Below, one piece after another: positions 1 through 8,083 of a DNA stretch of 64,000 bases. Position 1 is the stretch's first letter; the number at the start of each line of letters is the position of its first letter. The notes beneath the pieces were generated by a model that was not told where the DNA came from, did no database searches, and worked only from the letters and a program-made list of their open reading frames with translations. Both the position numbers and the translations under genes were made by a program. Source of the stretch: Streptomyces violens (lineage in GTDB: Bacteria; Actinomycetota; Actinomycetes; Streptomycetales; Streptomycetaceae); contig NZ_JOBH01000018.1 in NCBI RefSeq assembly GCF_000717745.1, positions 100,423 to 164,422 on the forward strand, in the 5' to 3' direction.

Positions 1-445
1 TGATCTCGGCCGGGCTGCCGGCGCCCTCGCAGATCACCGCGTCGTGCGTACGGCGCAGCTCCTGGAGGCAGTCGGTGACCGTGCCGAGCAGCCGCTCCTG
101 GCGCCCGGAGTGGTAGCCCCTGGCGCTCAGCTCGCCCACCGGCTTGCCCAGCAGCACGACCTGGCTGCTGCGGTCGCTGCCGGGCTTGAGCAGTACCGGG
201 TTCATCAGCGCGGTCGGCTCGACGCGGGCCGCCGCGGCCTGCATGGCCTGCGCCCGTCCGATCTCCGCGCCCTCGCGCGTCACGTACGAATTGAGTGACA
301 TGTTCTGCGCCTTGAAGGGCGCCACCTTGACGCCCTTGCGCGCCAGCCAGCGGCAGATGCCCGCCGTGACCACGCTCTTGCCCGCGTCCGACGTCGTCCC
401 GGCGACCAGCAGGCCGCCGCCGAGAGTCCTGTCCGTACCGCTCAC
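1..445 (-). CDS. cobQ: Adenosylcobyric acid synthase CobQ, N-terminal part
   Basis: Cobyric acid synthase uses glutamine and ATP to amidate adenosylcobyrinic acid a,c-diamide in the cytoplasm, late in cobalamin synthesis. The visible 148 residues begin with a P-loop-like [14 protein letters not shown] (about residues 16-29), followed by [12 protein letters not shown] and EGAGSPAEI, which are hallmarks of the CobQ synthetase domain. The C-terminal glutamine amidotransferase half lies beyond the left edge. The chosen GTG start (445-443) overlaps the TGA of the upstream cobD gene as GTGA, so the two are probably translationally coupled and share the riboswitch upstream. CbiA (CobB) is related but the [12 protein letters not shown] motif is CobQ-like. 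Confidence 0.93.
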   Translation of the reverse strand, partial: MSGTDRTLGGGLLVAGTTSDAGKSVVTAGICRWLARKGVKVAPFKAQNMSLNSYVTREGAEIGRAQAMQAAAARVEPTALMNPVLLKPGSDRSSQVVLLGKPVGELSARGYHSGRQERLLGTVTDCLQELRRTHDAVICEGAGSPAEI

Positions 446-1410
446 CGGGATCTCCTCGCCTTCCGCGCGCCGCGGACCGCGCCCACGGCGATCCGCGCCC
501 CGACCGTCGTCGCCAGCGCCAGCGCGCTCACCCGGCGCGACAGCCGCACCGCGCGCGCGATGTCCGCGCCCTCGACCGCGCGTGCGCCGTCGTTGAGCAC
601 CGGCCGGTGCTCGACCCGCCCCGCGTACGCGAGCGTGCCGCCCAGCCGTACGCCGAGCGCGCCCGCGAACGACGCCTCCACCGGGCCCGCGTTGGGGCTC
701 GGGTGCCGCTTGCCGTCGGCCCGCCAGGCGCGCCAGGCGCCGCGCGGGTCGGGCCCGGCGACGGTGGCCAGCAGCGCGGTCAGCCGCGCGCCGGGCCAGC
801 CCGCCACGTCGTCCAGCCGGGCCGAGGCCCAGCCGTACCGGCGGTACCGGTCGGACTTGTGACCCACCATCGCGTCGAGCGTGTTGACCGCGCGGAAGGC
901 GACCAGGCCCGGTACGCCGCCCACGGCGCCCCAGACCAGCGCGCCCACCACCGCGTCGGAGGTGTTCTCGGCGACGGACTCCACGACGGCGCGCGCCATC
1001 TGCTGTCCGTCCAGCGCCTGCGGGTCACGGCCGCACAGGTGCGGCAGCCGCTCGCGCGCCGTGTCCAGGTCGCCGGCCTCCAGCGCGCCGCCGATGGCGC
1101 GCGCCTCCCGGCCCAGCGTCGTTCCACCCAGCACGGCCCACGTGGCGGCGGCGGTCAGCGCTACGTGTGCGGGGGCGCAGCGGCGTACGGCGCGGGAGAG
1201 CAGGGCCGCGCCCACGGCGGCCCCGCCGGCGCACAGCGCGGTGTGCGCCGCTCCGTATCCACGGTGATCGCGCCACAGCCCGCGCTCCACGGCGCCCGCG
1301 GCCCGCCCGAAGGCGGCCACCGGGTGGCCGCGGCGGGGATCGCCCACGGCCAGGTCGCCGAGAAAGCCCAGAGCCGCGCCGCACGCATAGGTGGCGTGTT
1401 CGGCACGCAT
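442..1410 (-). CDS. cobD: Adenosylcobinamide-phosphate synthase CobD/CbiB
   Basis: This integral membrane enzyme attaches aminopropanol (phosphate) to cobyric acid to make adenosylcobinamide (phosphate), the step after CobQ. The 322-residue protein shows family signatures [14 protein letters not shown] near the N-terminus, [17 protein letters not shown] with the WASARLDD block, and [21 protein letters not shown]. Length is normal for the family. The open frame extends 23 codons further upstream, but ATG at 1410 gives the standard N-terminus (MRAEH). It is first in the visible part of the cob operon and sits about 135 bp downstream of the cobalamin riboswitch. Confidence 0.93.
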   Translation of the reverse strand: MRAEHATYACGAALGFLGDLAVGDPRRGHPVAAFGRAAGAVERGLWRDHRGYGAAHTALCAGGAAVGAALLSRAVRRCAPAHVALTAAATWAVLGGTTLGREARAIGGALEAGDLDTARERLPHLCGRDPQALDGQQMARAVVESVAENTSDAVVGALVWGAVGGVPGLVAFRAVNTLDAMVGHKSDRYRRYGWASARLDDVAGWPGARLTALLATVAGPDPRGAWRAWRADGKRHPSPNAGPVEASFAGALGVRLGGTLAYAGRVEHRPVLNDGARAVEGADIARAVRLSRRVSALALATTVGARIAVGAVRGARKARRSR

Positions 1411-1544
1411 CGTCGGATCAGCCTGCCGTCGTGCCTCGGAGGGACGGCCGCACGCGGTCGCGTACCGGGCGTACGGCAAAGAAAGGCAGGGGTCTCGGCT
1501 CGGGGCCCGGCATGGCGTGTGTCCTCACTCAGGGTCCGCGCCCT

Positions 1545-1735
1545 GGCTCGACGTGACGGGCGACGAGAGTCTCCTGGCTCCCGGATCGGCGCTGCCCCCG
1601 GCCTTCCAGCCCGTGTCTGCGCGGGCCGTGGCCTCTGCTGGAGGAGCGCTCCCCGGTGACAGTGGCGGGACCGCGCCGGATTCTCACCGGACTTCCTCAT
1701 CTGTCGCCGAATGGCACCGGGCAGTCCACCACGTG
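1545..1735 (-). promoter_or_regulatory. Cobalamin (AdoCbl) riboswitch upstream of cobD-cobQ
   Basis: Read on the minus strand, the region carries the ordered blocks of the cobalamin riboswitch: GGTGCCATTCGGC near the 5' end (about 1719-1707), then the core GTCCGGTGAGAATCCGGC and CCCGCCACTGT, and finally the B12 box GAGCCAGGAGACT (1580-1568). The element ends about 135 bases before the cobD start. In this family bound adenosylcobalamin represses translation or transcription of the downstream genes, so feedback control of cobD-cobQ is expected. Outer boundaries are approximate. Confidence 0.95.
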
Positions 1736-1900
1736 CCGCGAATGCCCGTCAACTCACCCTTGACCTGCGACGCGGGCGTATGGCAGGGCCTGTGGCCAAC
1801 GACACAGCGTGGACAGTGGTTGACGACCTGTTGCCTGCCGTACCTCCGGCACGACACCATCGGGGCACCTATGGCAATGGTGCCGCAGGAGGGGGCGGGG

Positions 1901-2326
1901 ATGACGGAGAGCCGACAGCGTCACGAGGTACGCATCAGAATCACCGGGACCCATGACGGGGAACAGGATCTGGAGGACCTCCAGCGCTGGCTGCAGCGCG
2001 AGTCCTGGCTGACGCCCGGCAACCACGACTGGCGCCGGGCGCCGGGCGCGGAGACCGCCCCGCGCACCGGCGCGGCGGACCAGGGCCCCGAGATGGCCGT
2101 CGGCATCGACGATCTCGTCCTGGTCCTCATCGGCGCGGTCGCGGCCCCGATGACCGAGCAGCTCCTCATCGCCCTGCGGGAGTGGCTCGCGCACCGCAGG
2201 GAGACCGCCGCCAAGGGCGAGGCCCCGGGACTCGACATCACCGACGCCTCCGGACACCGCCGCCTCGACGACCCCGATCCGCGCACCGAACGCGACGACC
2301 AGGGCGGCCGCGTCGGCACGGAGTAA
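1901..2326 (+). CDS. EACC1-like effector-associated constant component
   Basis: A 141-residue protein. It opens with a beta strand and acidic helix (VRIRITGTHD, then EDLQRWLQRE), has a hydrophobic central segment (LVLVLIGAVAAPMTEQLLIAL) running into REWLAHRR, and ends with a strand resembling a V/LDIT..SG motif before a charged tail. This layout matches EACC1 (effector-associated constant component 1) proteins described in actinobacterial conflict systems, where they sit beside a variable effector gene. Here the next gene, 6 bp downstream, encodes a caspase-domain protein. ATG 1901 was chosen because it follows GGAGGGGGCGGGG; the frame is open far upstream but lacks family-like sequence. Molecular function is unknown. 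Assignment is by pattern recognition, not a search. Confidence 0.72.
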   Translation: MTESRQRHEVRIRITGTHDGEQDLEDLQRWLQRESWLTPGNHDWRRAPGAETAPRTGAADQGPEMAVGIDDLVLVLIGAVAAPMTEQLLIALREWLAHRRETAAKGEAPGLDITDASGHRRLDDPDPRTERDDQGGRVGTE

Positions 2327-2332
2327 CCGGCG

Positions 2333-5017
2333 ATGCCCCTCTACGACGCGCGGGGCAAGCAGAACCGCGCGCTGATCATCGGCGTCAGCCGGTACCAGGA
2401 CCCCCGGCTGCACGACCTCGACGCGGTCTTCGCCAACCCCGACGAACTGGGCCGCGTGCTGTGCGCCCCGGCCACCGACCTCTTCCTGCCCCGGGAAGTG
2501 ACGCCGCTGCGCCCGGACACCCCCGAGGAGCTGACCAACGCGCTGCGCACCGCGGCCTCCGAGGCCCGCGGACTGCTGCTCGTCTACTTCTCCGGGCACG
2601 GCCGGGTCCGGCGCGACGGCAGCGACCTGCACCTGCTGGTCGGCTCGTCGCAGGTGGCGCGGGACGAGCGCGGGAAGGCCTCGCACGAAGCGGTCTCCTG
2701 GGCCAACGACGTCCTGCCGCGGCTGGAGCGGTCCCGCGCCGACCGCGTCGTCGTCGTGCTCGAATGCTGCTTCGCGGGCAACGCGGACGACAGCTTCCGC
2801 ACCCGCGAGAAGCCGGTCTCGCTGCTGATGGCCGCCCAGCCGAACCGCCGCATCTTCAGCGGCAAGGAGCCCGGCGGCGGCACCACCTTCACCCGGGCCG
2901 TGCTCGACATCCTCGAACACGGCATCGAGGGCAAGGAGTGCGTCACCTTCGAGGACCTCGCCGGTGAGCTGCGCCGCCGGCTCGCCGGGCACACCACCCC
3001 GCAGGGAGGCGCCTGGGTGCCGCGCGCCTCCAAGCAGAACACCGTCGACGACGTGGTGGTCTCCTTCGCCACCCGTGAGCCGCGGCGGCCCCGCACGCCG
3101 TTCGCCGTCCGGGCCCGGCGCTGGTGGCGCTCCCGCCCGCGGCGCCGGTTACGGCTGCTGACCGCCGCCGCCGTCGCGCCGGCCCTGACCGCCACCGCGC
3201 TGGTCCTCGTCGACCGGCTGGGGCCGCCCGAGAGCTGCCCGCCCGCCCAGGAGCTGCGGCTGCTCACCGCCCCCGAGGCCGAGCCGACGCTGCGCGCCGC
3301 CGCCCTCGCGTACGAGATGTCCGCCCTCAACACCGAGCCCGTGCCGGGCGAGGACGACGTCCCCGACGGCTGCCGGCGCACCCAGATCACCGTCTACTCC
3401 GCTGCCAAGGACCAGGTGGCGCAGGGCTTCGCCGCGGCGGACCGCTGGCAGGGCGAGGCCGAGGGCGCCGACGAGGCCCCGCCCGGAGACAGTGGCGGCC
3501 AGGCCGTCGAGCCGCTCTACCGGCCGGGCCCCCAGCCCGACCTGTGGGTGCCCGAATCGACCGTCGACTACCTCCAGGTCCGCCGGGGCATGGCCGCGCA
3601 CGCGCCCGCCACCCTGCACCGGGTCGGCCCGGTCGCCTTCACCCCGCTCGTCGTGGGCGTCCCCGCGGCGCGCGGCCTCCCCGACGTGGAACAGGCCGGC
3701 AGCGGCTGGCACACGATCCTGGACGCCTCGGCGGACGGGAAGCTGCGGCTGCTCCGCCCCAGCCCCGCGCTGTCCGGCATCGGCCTGATGCACACCATCG
3801 GCCTGTACCTGGCCGACGACGGCGCACCCGTCGGCCAGGACAGCGGCGCGCCCCCACCGGAGGTGGCCGAGCGCGCCGAGCGGCGGCTGCGGGCGCCGGG
3901 CAGTCAGTACGCCGGCAGCGCCGAGCTGCTGTGCTCGCTGCGCCCGGGCGCGGCCCCGTCCGGCGCGGGGTCGCGCGCCACCGCCGCGCCGCTGGTCACG
4001 GAGAAGTCCCTGGCCGACGCCAACCTCGGCCACGCGGTCGGCAACTGCCCGGCCCTCGCCACCGTCCCCGAGAAGGACGACCGCTACGAGGCGTACTACC
4101 CGTCCGGCGTGCCGGGGCTGGACCACCCGCTGATCCGGGTGGCCTGGCAGGGGGCCGCGGACGCCGCCCGCCGGCAGGCCGCCTCGGAGCGGTTCGCCGA
4201 CTGGCTGCGGCGGCCGGACGGCGGCCAGCGGGTGATCACGGAGGCGGGGTACCGCGGGGTGAACGCGGCCGGCCGCGCCGCCCCGCCGCCCACCGGCTCC
4301 CCGCTCCGCGACAGCCGGGCGGGCGTCCTGCCGGACGTCGGCGTGGAGCCGTACACCGCGGGGCAACAGCGGGTCGCCCAGGTGCTGGCCGCGTACGACA
4401 CGGCGCACCGCCCCGGGCAGCTCCTCTTCCTCCTCGACACCTCCACCTCCATGGCGGACGGGGGCCGGATCGCCGGGGCGGCGGACGCGGTCGGCCGCGC
4501 CCTGGAGGTCCTCGGGCCGAAGGACACGTACGGGCTGTGGACGTATCCCAGGACCGGCACCGCCGCCCGGGACCGCGAGCGCCCCGTCGAGCGGATCAGG
4601 GCCGGCAGCTCCGGCCCGGCCGCGGGGCGCAGGCTGCTGGAGGGCCTCCGGCGGGACGACGGCGGCCTCGTCGACCAGGGGGCGTGGATGCAGGAGGCGC
4701 TCACCGCCGCGCTGGACCGGCTGCGCGACAGCCCGGCCGAGCGGACCAAGGCCGTGGTGCTCGTCCTCGACGAGGACGACGGCGCGGGGAAGCGGTCGGC
4801 GGCGGCGCGCGAGGCGCTCTCCGACGCGCTCGCCGCGCGTCCCCGGATCCCCGTGGTGGTGCTGGCGACCGGCAGGGGCGGCTGCGACGCGGCCCCGGTG
4901 CGGCACGTCGTCGAGGGCTCGGGAGGGAACTGCGTGGCCGGCGGCCCGGGAGCCGCGGACACCCTGGCCGGACTGGTGGCCTCCTTCGGCACGGGCGGAC
5001 AGGAGGCGGGCCGGTGA
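2333..5017 (+). CDS. Transmembrane caspase-like protease fused to solute-binding and VWA domains
   Basis: An 894-residue multidomain protein. Residues 1-245 form a caspase/metacaspase-like domain: RALIIGVSRY at the first strand, catalytic His in FSGHG (His89) and catalytic Cys in ECCFAG (Cys146; the usual Asp of D-x-C is Glu). An Arg-rich stretch (about 259-273) precedes one transmembrane helix (about 274-292), which puts the caspase in the cytoplasm. The outside part (300-660) resembles periplasmic solute-binding domains (DLWVPESTVDY, FTPLVVGVP), and residues 694-894 are a von Willebrand A domain with MIDAS DTSTS (701-705). The gene follows the EACC1-like gene by 6 bp and overlaps the lipoprotein gene by GTGA. 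A plausible reading is a membrane sensor that triggers intracellular proteolysis; that role is inferred. Confidence 0.82.
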   Translation: MPLYDARGKQNRALIIGVSRYQDPRLHDLDAVFANPDELGRVLCAPATDLFLPREVTPLRPDTPEELTNALRTAASEARGLLLVYFSGHGRVRRDGSDLHLLVGSSQVARDERGKASHEAVSWANDVLPRLERSRADRVVVVLECCFAGNADDSFRTREKPVSLLMAAQPNRRIFSGKEPGGGTTFTRAVLDILEHGIEGKECVTFEDLAGELRRRLAGHTTPQGGAWVPRASKQNTVDDVVVSFATREPRRPRTPFAVRARRWWRSRPRRRLRLLTAAAVAPALTATALVLVDRLGPPESCPPAQELRLLTAPEAEPTLRAAALAYEMSALNTEPVPGEDDVPDGCRRTQITVYSAAKDQVAQGFAAADRWQGEAEGADEAPPGDSGGQAVEPLYRPGPQPDLWVPESTVDYLQVRRGMAAHAPATLHRVGPVAFTPLVVGVPAARGLPDVEQAGSGWHTILDASADGKLRLLRPSPALSGIGLMHTIGLYLADDGAPVGQDSGAPPPEVAERAERRLRAPGSQYAGSAELLCSLRPGAAPSGAGSRATAAPLVTEKSLADANLGHAVGNCPALATVPEKDDRYEAYYPSGVPGLDHPLIRVAWQGAADAARRQAASERFADWLRRPDGGQRVITEAGYRGVNAAGRAAPPPTGSPLRDSRAGVLPDVGVEPYTAGQQRVAQVLAAYDTAHRPGQLLFLLDTSTSMADGGRIAGAADAVGRALEVLGPKDTYGLWTYPRTGTAARDRERPVERIRAGSSGPAAGRRLLEGLRRDDGGLVDQGAWMQEALTAALDRLRDSPAERTKAVVLVLDEDDGAGKRSAAAREALSDALAARPRIPVVVLATGRGGCDAAPVRHVVEGSGGNCVAGGPGAADTLAGLVASFGTGGQEAGR

Positions 5018-6360
5018 AGCGCGTGGTGGTCACGGCCGCCGCCGTCCTCTGCCTGCTCGCGGCGGGCTGCTCGGACCCGGGGCCCGCGCCCGCCGGGGAC
5101 GGGGACATCGTCCTGGCCACCGGCAGCGACCTCAGCAGCACCGGGGTGCGCCGGGAACTGATCCGTCAGTGGGAGCGGCGCAGCGGCAAGAAGGTGCGCA
5201 TCGTGAAGCTGCCGGACACCGCCGACGGGCAGCGCAGCCAGCTGCTGGCAGCCGGCCAGTCCGGCAACAGCGGGTACGACGTGCTCAACATCGACGTGGC
5301 CTGGACCGCGGAGTTCGCCGCGGCCGGCATCATCCGCCCCTGGGGCAGGGAGCTGGGCGGCGACTTCCTCGACAGCGTCAAGAAGACGGCCACCACCGGC
5401 TCCGACGGCACGGTCTGGGCCGTCCCCTTCAACACGGACGCCGGACTTCTCTACTTCCGCAGCGACCTGCTGCGGAAGTACGGGTACGACGGGCCGCCGG
5501 ACACCTGGGAGCAGCTGCGGACCTGGTCGCAGCAGATCATGGCCGAGGAGAACGCCGGCCGCCCGGCGGACGAGAAGCTCTACGGCATGGTCGCCCAGCT
5601 ACGGCCCTACGAGGGCCTCACGGTCAACACCCTGGAGTCCGTCTGGGCGTCCGGCGGCGACCCGGAGCGGACCGCCCACCTCGCCGGGGCGCTGCAGCAG
5701 GGCGTGTACGCGCTCAAGGAGCGGCTGCGCACGATCATGCCGCAGGAGGCGACGGCGATGGACGAGACCGCCAGCGGGCAGTGGTTCGCCGAAGGACGGG
5801 CGCTGTTCATGCGGAACTGGCCGGTGGAGTACGCCTCGGTCGCCGAGAAACTCGAACCGGGCCGGCAGTTCGACGTGGCCCAGCTCCCCGCGGGCTCGTC
5901 GGAAGGCCGGCACCGCACGGTCCTGGGCGGCCAGAACCTCGCCATCGCGGCCGACGCCGCGCACCCGGACGAAGCCCGCTCCCTGATCACCGCCCTCACC
6001 TCGGCGCGCAGCGAGCACTGTCTGCTGCAGCGCGGCTTCGCGGCCACCCGGGCCTCGGCGTACGACGGCACGGCGCCCGCGTGCGACCTGCCGCCCGACG
6101 ACGCCCGGCGGGAGGAGGACGGCGGCGCCCGGCCCGGCACCCCGCCGCCCGGCCGGGTCCCGCCGTACACGGACCTGCTGCACCGCGCGCTCAAGGACGC
6201 GGCGCCCCGGCCGCGCAGCGCCCACTACGCCACGTACAGCAAGGTCGTCCAGCTCTACGTCTCCGCCTACCTCACCGGCAAGGACGACGCGTCCATCGCC
6301 GACGAGCTCGCCGAGGAAGCGACGAAGGCGCTCAGCGGCCGCGGAGAACGCGGACGCTGA
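5014..6360 (+). CDS. Solute-binding lipoprotein (ABC sugar-type) of the caspase module
   Basis: A 448-residue extracellular solute-binding protein. The signal peptide MKRVVVTAAAVLCLLAAGC ends in a clear lipobox (LAAGC, Cys19), so the mature protein should be lipid-anchored outside the membrane. The body has family-1 type features: YDVLNIDVAWTAEFAAAG, VWAVPFNTDAGLLYFRSDLL, FAEGRALFMRNWP and LGGQNLAIAADA. The GTG start overlaps the caspase gene stop and has AGGAGG at 5001-5006, so the two are probably coupled. No ABC permease or ATPase gene is nearby. Together with the solute-binding part of the caspase protein, this suggests ligand sensing rather than import, although use with a distant transporter cannot be excluded. 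Confidence 0.85.
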   Translation: MKRVVVTAAAVLCLLAAGCSDPGPAPAGDGDIVLATGSDLSSTGVRRELIRQWERRSGKKVRIVKLPDTADGQRSQLLAAGQSGNSGYDVLNIDVAWTAEFAAAGIIRPWGRELGGDFLDSVKKTATTGSDGTVWAVPFNTDAGLLYFRSDLLRKYGYDGPPDTWEQLRTWSQQIMAEENAGRPADEKLYGMVAQLRPYEGLTVNTLESVWASGGDPERTAHLAGALQQGVYALKERLRTIMPQEATAMDETASGQWFAEGRALFMRNWPVEYASVAEKLEPGRQFDVAQLPAGSSEGRHRTVLGGQNLAIAADAAHPDEARSLITALTSARSEHCLLQRGFAATRASAYDGTAPACDLPPDDARREEDGGARPGTPPPGRVPPYTDLLHRALKDAAPRPRSAHYATYSKVVQLYVSAYLTGKDDASIADELAEEATKALSGRGERGR

Positions 6361-6382
6361 GCGCCTTCGGGTGCTGAGAGTG

Positions 6383-6631
6383 TCAGCCGGCGACGATCAG
6401 GAAGATGCCGTAGCCGACGGCCGCGAGGCAGAGCGCGAAGCAGGCGTAGCCGCCGGTGCGGGCCACGGCGGAGGTGCTGCCGCCGACGGCCGCGGCGGTG
6501 CCCGCCTCGCCCTCCTGAGGGGCCTTGCGGGACGTGCCCATGATGCCCAGGGTGAAGAGGCCCACCATCGCGACGGTCACCACGAGGGTGGTGCCGAAGA
6601 CCTGGCCGAGTGCCGCCCAGTCGATGTTCAT
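6383..6631 (-). CDS. Small two-helix membrane protein next to Pit
   Basis: An 82-residue protein with two hydrophobic segments (about residues 10-31 and 60-81) joined by a hydrophilic loop with the sequence TSRKAPQEGEAG. It lies 31 bp downstream of the phosphate transporter gene on the same strand, so it is probably co-transcribed and PhoP-controlled. No enzyme motif is visible. Its position next to Pit suggests an accessory role in phosphate uptake, but that is inference from neighbourhood only. Confidence 0.8.
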   Translation of the reverse strand: MNIDWAALGQVFGTTLVVTVAMVGLFTLGIMGTSRKAPQEGEAGTAAAVGGSTSAVARTGGYACFALCLAAVGYGIFLIVAG

Positions 6632-6662
6632 GGCGTGAGTTCCTTAAACCGAGCGCCCGGCG

Positions 6663-7913
6663 TCAGCGGACGGCCGAGGTGGCGGGGGAGCGGGTGGTGG
6701 ACTGCGCCGGGATGCCCTCTATGGTCCCGGCACCGGCCGTGGTCGACCCCGCGGGCGGCGGGGTGACGGACTGCAGCGCGGTGGTGACGACACCGGCCGG
6801 CTCGACGGGCTCGACGTCGTTGACGTTGCTGTGGTCCACCGGCTTGCGGCGGGAGGCGGCCCAGATGGCGCCGCAGATGACGACACCGAGCACGGCGACG
6901 GTGGTGACGCCCCAGGTGCCCTGGCCGGCCAGGAAGGCCGCTCCGGCGGCGACCAGCCCGGCGGCCGGCAGCGTCAGGCCCCAGGCGAGCACCATCCGGC
7001 CCGCCGTGGACCAGCGGACCACGCCGCCCTTGCGGCCGAGGCCGGAGCCCATGACCGCGCCGGAGCAGACCTGGGTGGTGGAGAGCGCGAAGCCGAGGTG
7101 CGAGGAGGCGAGGATGGTCACCGCGGCGCCGGTCTGGGCGGCGAAGCCCTGCGGCGGCTGGATGTCGGTGATGCCCTTGCCCATCGTGCGGATGATCCGC
7201 CAGCCGCCGAGGTACGTGCCCAGGGCGATGGCGATACCGGCCGAGGCGATGACCCACATGGGCGGGTCGGCCTGCGGGGCGAGCGCGCCGCCGGTGATCA
7301 GCGCGAGGGTGATGACGCCCATCGTCTTCTGGGCGTCGTTGGTGCCGTGCGCCAGGGAGACCAGCGCTGCCGAGGCGATCTGCCCGGCGCGGTAGCCCTT
7401 GGCGGTGTCCTCCTCGGCGCGGTTGCGGGCGAGGCGGTACGTCAGCCGGGTGGCGGCCGTCGCGGCGATGCCGGCGACGATGGGCGCGGCCACGGCCGGG
7501 ATGAGGACCTTCATGACGACCGCGTCGGCGTTGACCCCGCCGATGCCGACGGACACCACGGTCGCGCCGATCAGGCCGCCGAAGAGGGCGTGCGAGGAGC
7601 TGGAGGGGAGGCCGGCGAGCCAGGTCAGCAGGTTCCAGACGATCGCGCCGACCAGGCCGGCGAAGATCACTTCTGGTCGGATGCCGGAGCCTTCGTCGAT
7701 GATGCCCCCGGAGATGGTCTTGGCCACCTCGACGGAGAGGAAGGCGCCGACGAGGTTCAGCACCGCCGACATCGCCACCGCGGTCTTGGGCTTGAGCGCC
7801 CCCGTGGAAATGGTGGTGGCCATGGCGTTGGCCGTGTCGTGGAAGCCGTTCGTGAAGTCGAACACCAAGGCCGTGACGATCACGATCCCGATGAGAAGCG
7901 TGATGTGTTCCAT
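6663..7913 (-). CDS. pit: Low-affinity inorganic phosphate transporter, Pit family
   Basis: A 416-residue polytopic membrane protein that takes up phosphate (probably as a metal-phosphate complex with protons). Both Pit signatures are present: DFTNGFHDTANAMATTISTG near residues 19-38 and the repeat SLAHGTNDAQKTMG in the middle, plus LPSSSSHALFGGLIG and ASSHLGFALSTTQVCSGAVMGSG. The C-terminal 60 residues are a hydrophilic tail rich in Pro, Thr and Val. The ATG at 7913 is the only sensible start. A PHO box lies about 50 bp upstream, so induction under phosphate starvation by PhoP is expected, as described for pitH2 of S. coelicolor. Confidence 0.96.
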   Translation of the reverse strand: MEHITLLIGIVIVTALVFDFTNGFHDTANAMATTISTGALKPKTAVAMSAVLNLVGAFLSVEVAKTISGGIIDEGSGIRPEVIFAGLVGAIVWNLLTWLAGLPSSSSHALFGGLIGATVVSVGIGGVNADAVVMKVLIPAVAAPIVAGIAATAATRLTYRLARNRAEEDTAKGYRAGQIASAALVSLAHGTNDAQKTMGVITLALITGGALAPQADPPMWVIASAGIAIALGTYLGGWRIIRTMGKGITDIQPPQGFAAQTGAAVTILASSHLGFALSTTQVCSGAVMGSGLGRKGGVVRWSTAGRMVLAWGLTLPAAGLVAAGAAFLAGQGTWGVTTVAVLGVVICGAIWAASRRKPVDHSNVNDVEPVEPAGVVTTALQSVTPPPAGSTTAGAGTIEGIPAQSTTRSPATSAVR

Positions 7914-7963
7914 TCACCCAGGCAATCAGTTCGATGGTCAGTGACGCGAACGACCGTAGGGAG

Positions 7964-7985
7964 GATGGGTGAACGGAAGATGAAC
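7964..7985 (-). promoter_or_regulatory. PHO box (two PhoP direct-repeat units) upstream of pit
   Basis: On the minus strand the sequence reads GTTCATCTTCC (7985-7975) directly followed by GTTCACCCATC (7974-7964). These are two consecutive 11-bp units of the Streptomyces PhoP direct repeat, whose consensus begins GTTCAC. A third, weaker unit could follow downstream. The site lies 51 bp from the pit start, a position compatible with activation. No other gene start faces it. Confidence 0.82.
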
Positions 7986-8083
7986 GACAACGGGCCTGGT
8001 GGTGACGCCCCCGCCGATTTCGTGCGGAGGCGCCTCACCAGTAACTCGAGGTTCATCCAGAGGTGGCCGAGACGTGCTGCCGG

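Noticed and set aside
1391..1900. A longer plus-strand gene reaching 2326 from 1391
   Set aside because: The extra sequence covers the riboswitch and has no protein-family resemblance; the EACC1-like start at 1901 has a good ribosome binding site.
3124..5013. Large open frame overlapping the caspase gene in another frame
   Set aside because: It has the Arg/Gly/Pro-rich composition of an out-of-frame shadow in GC-rich DNA; only the part from 5014 encodes a real protein.
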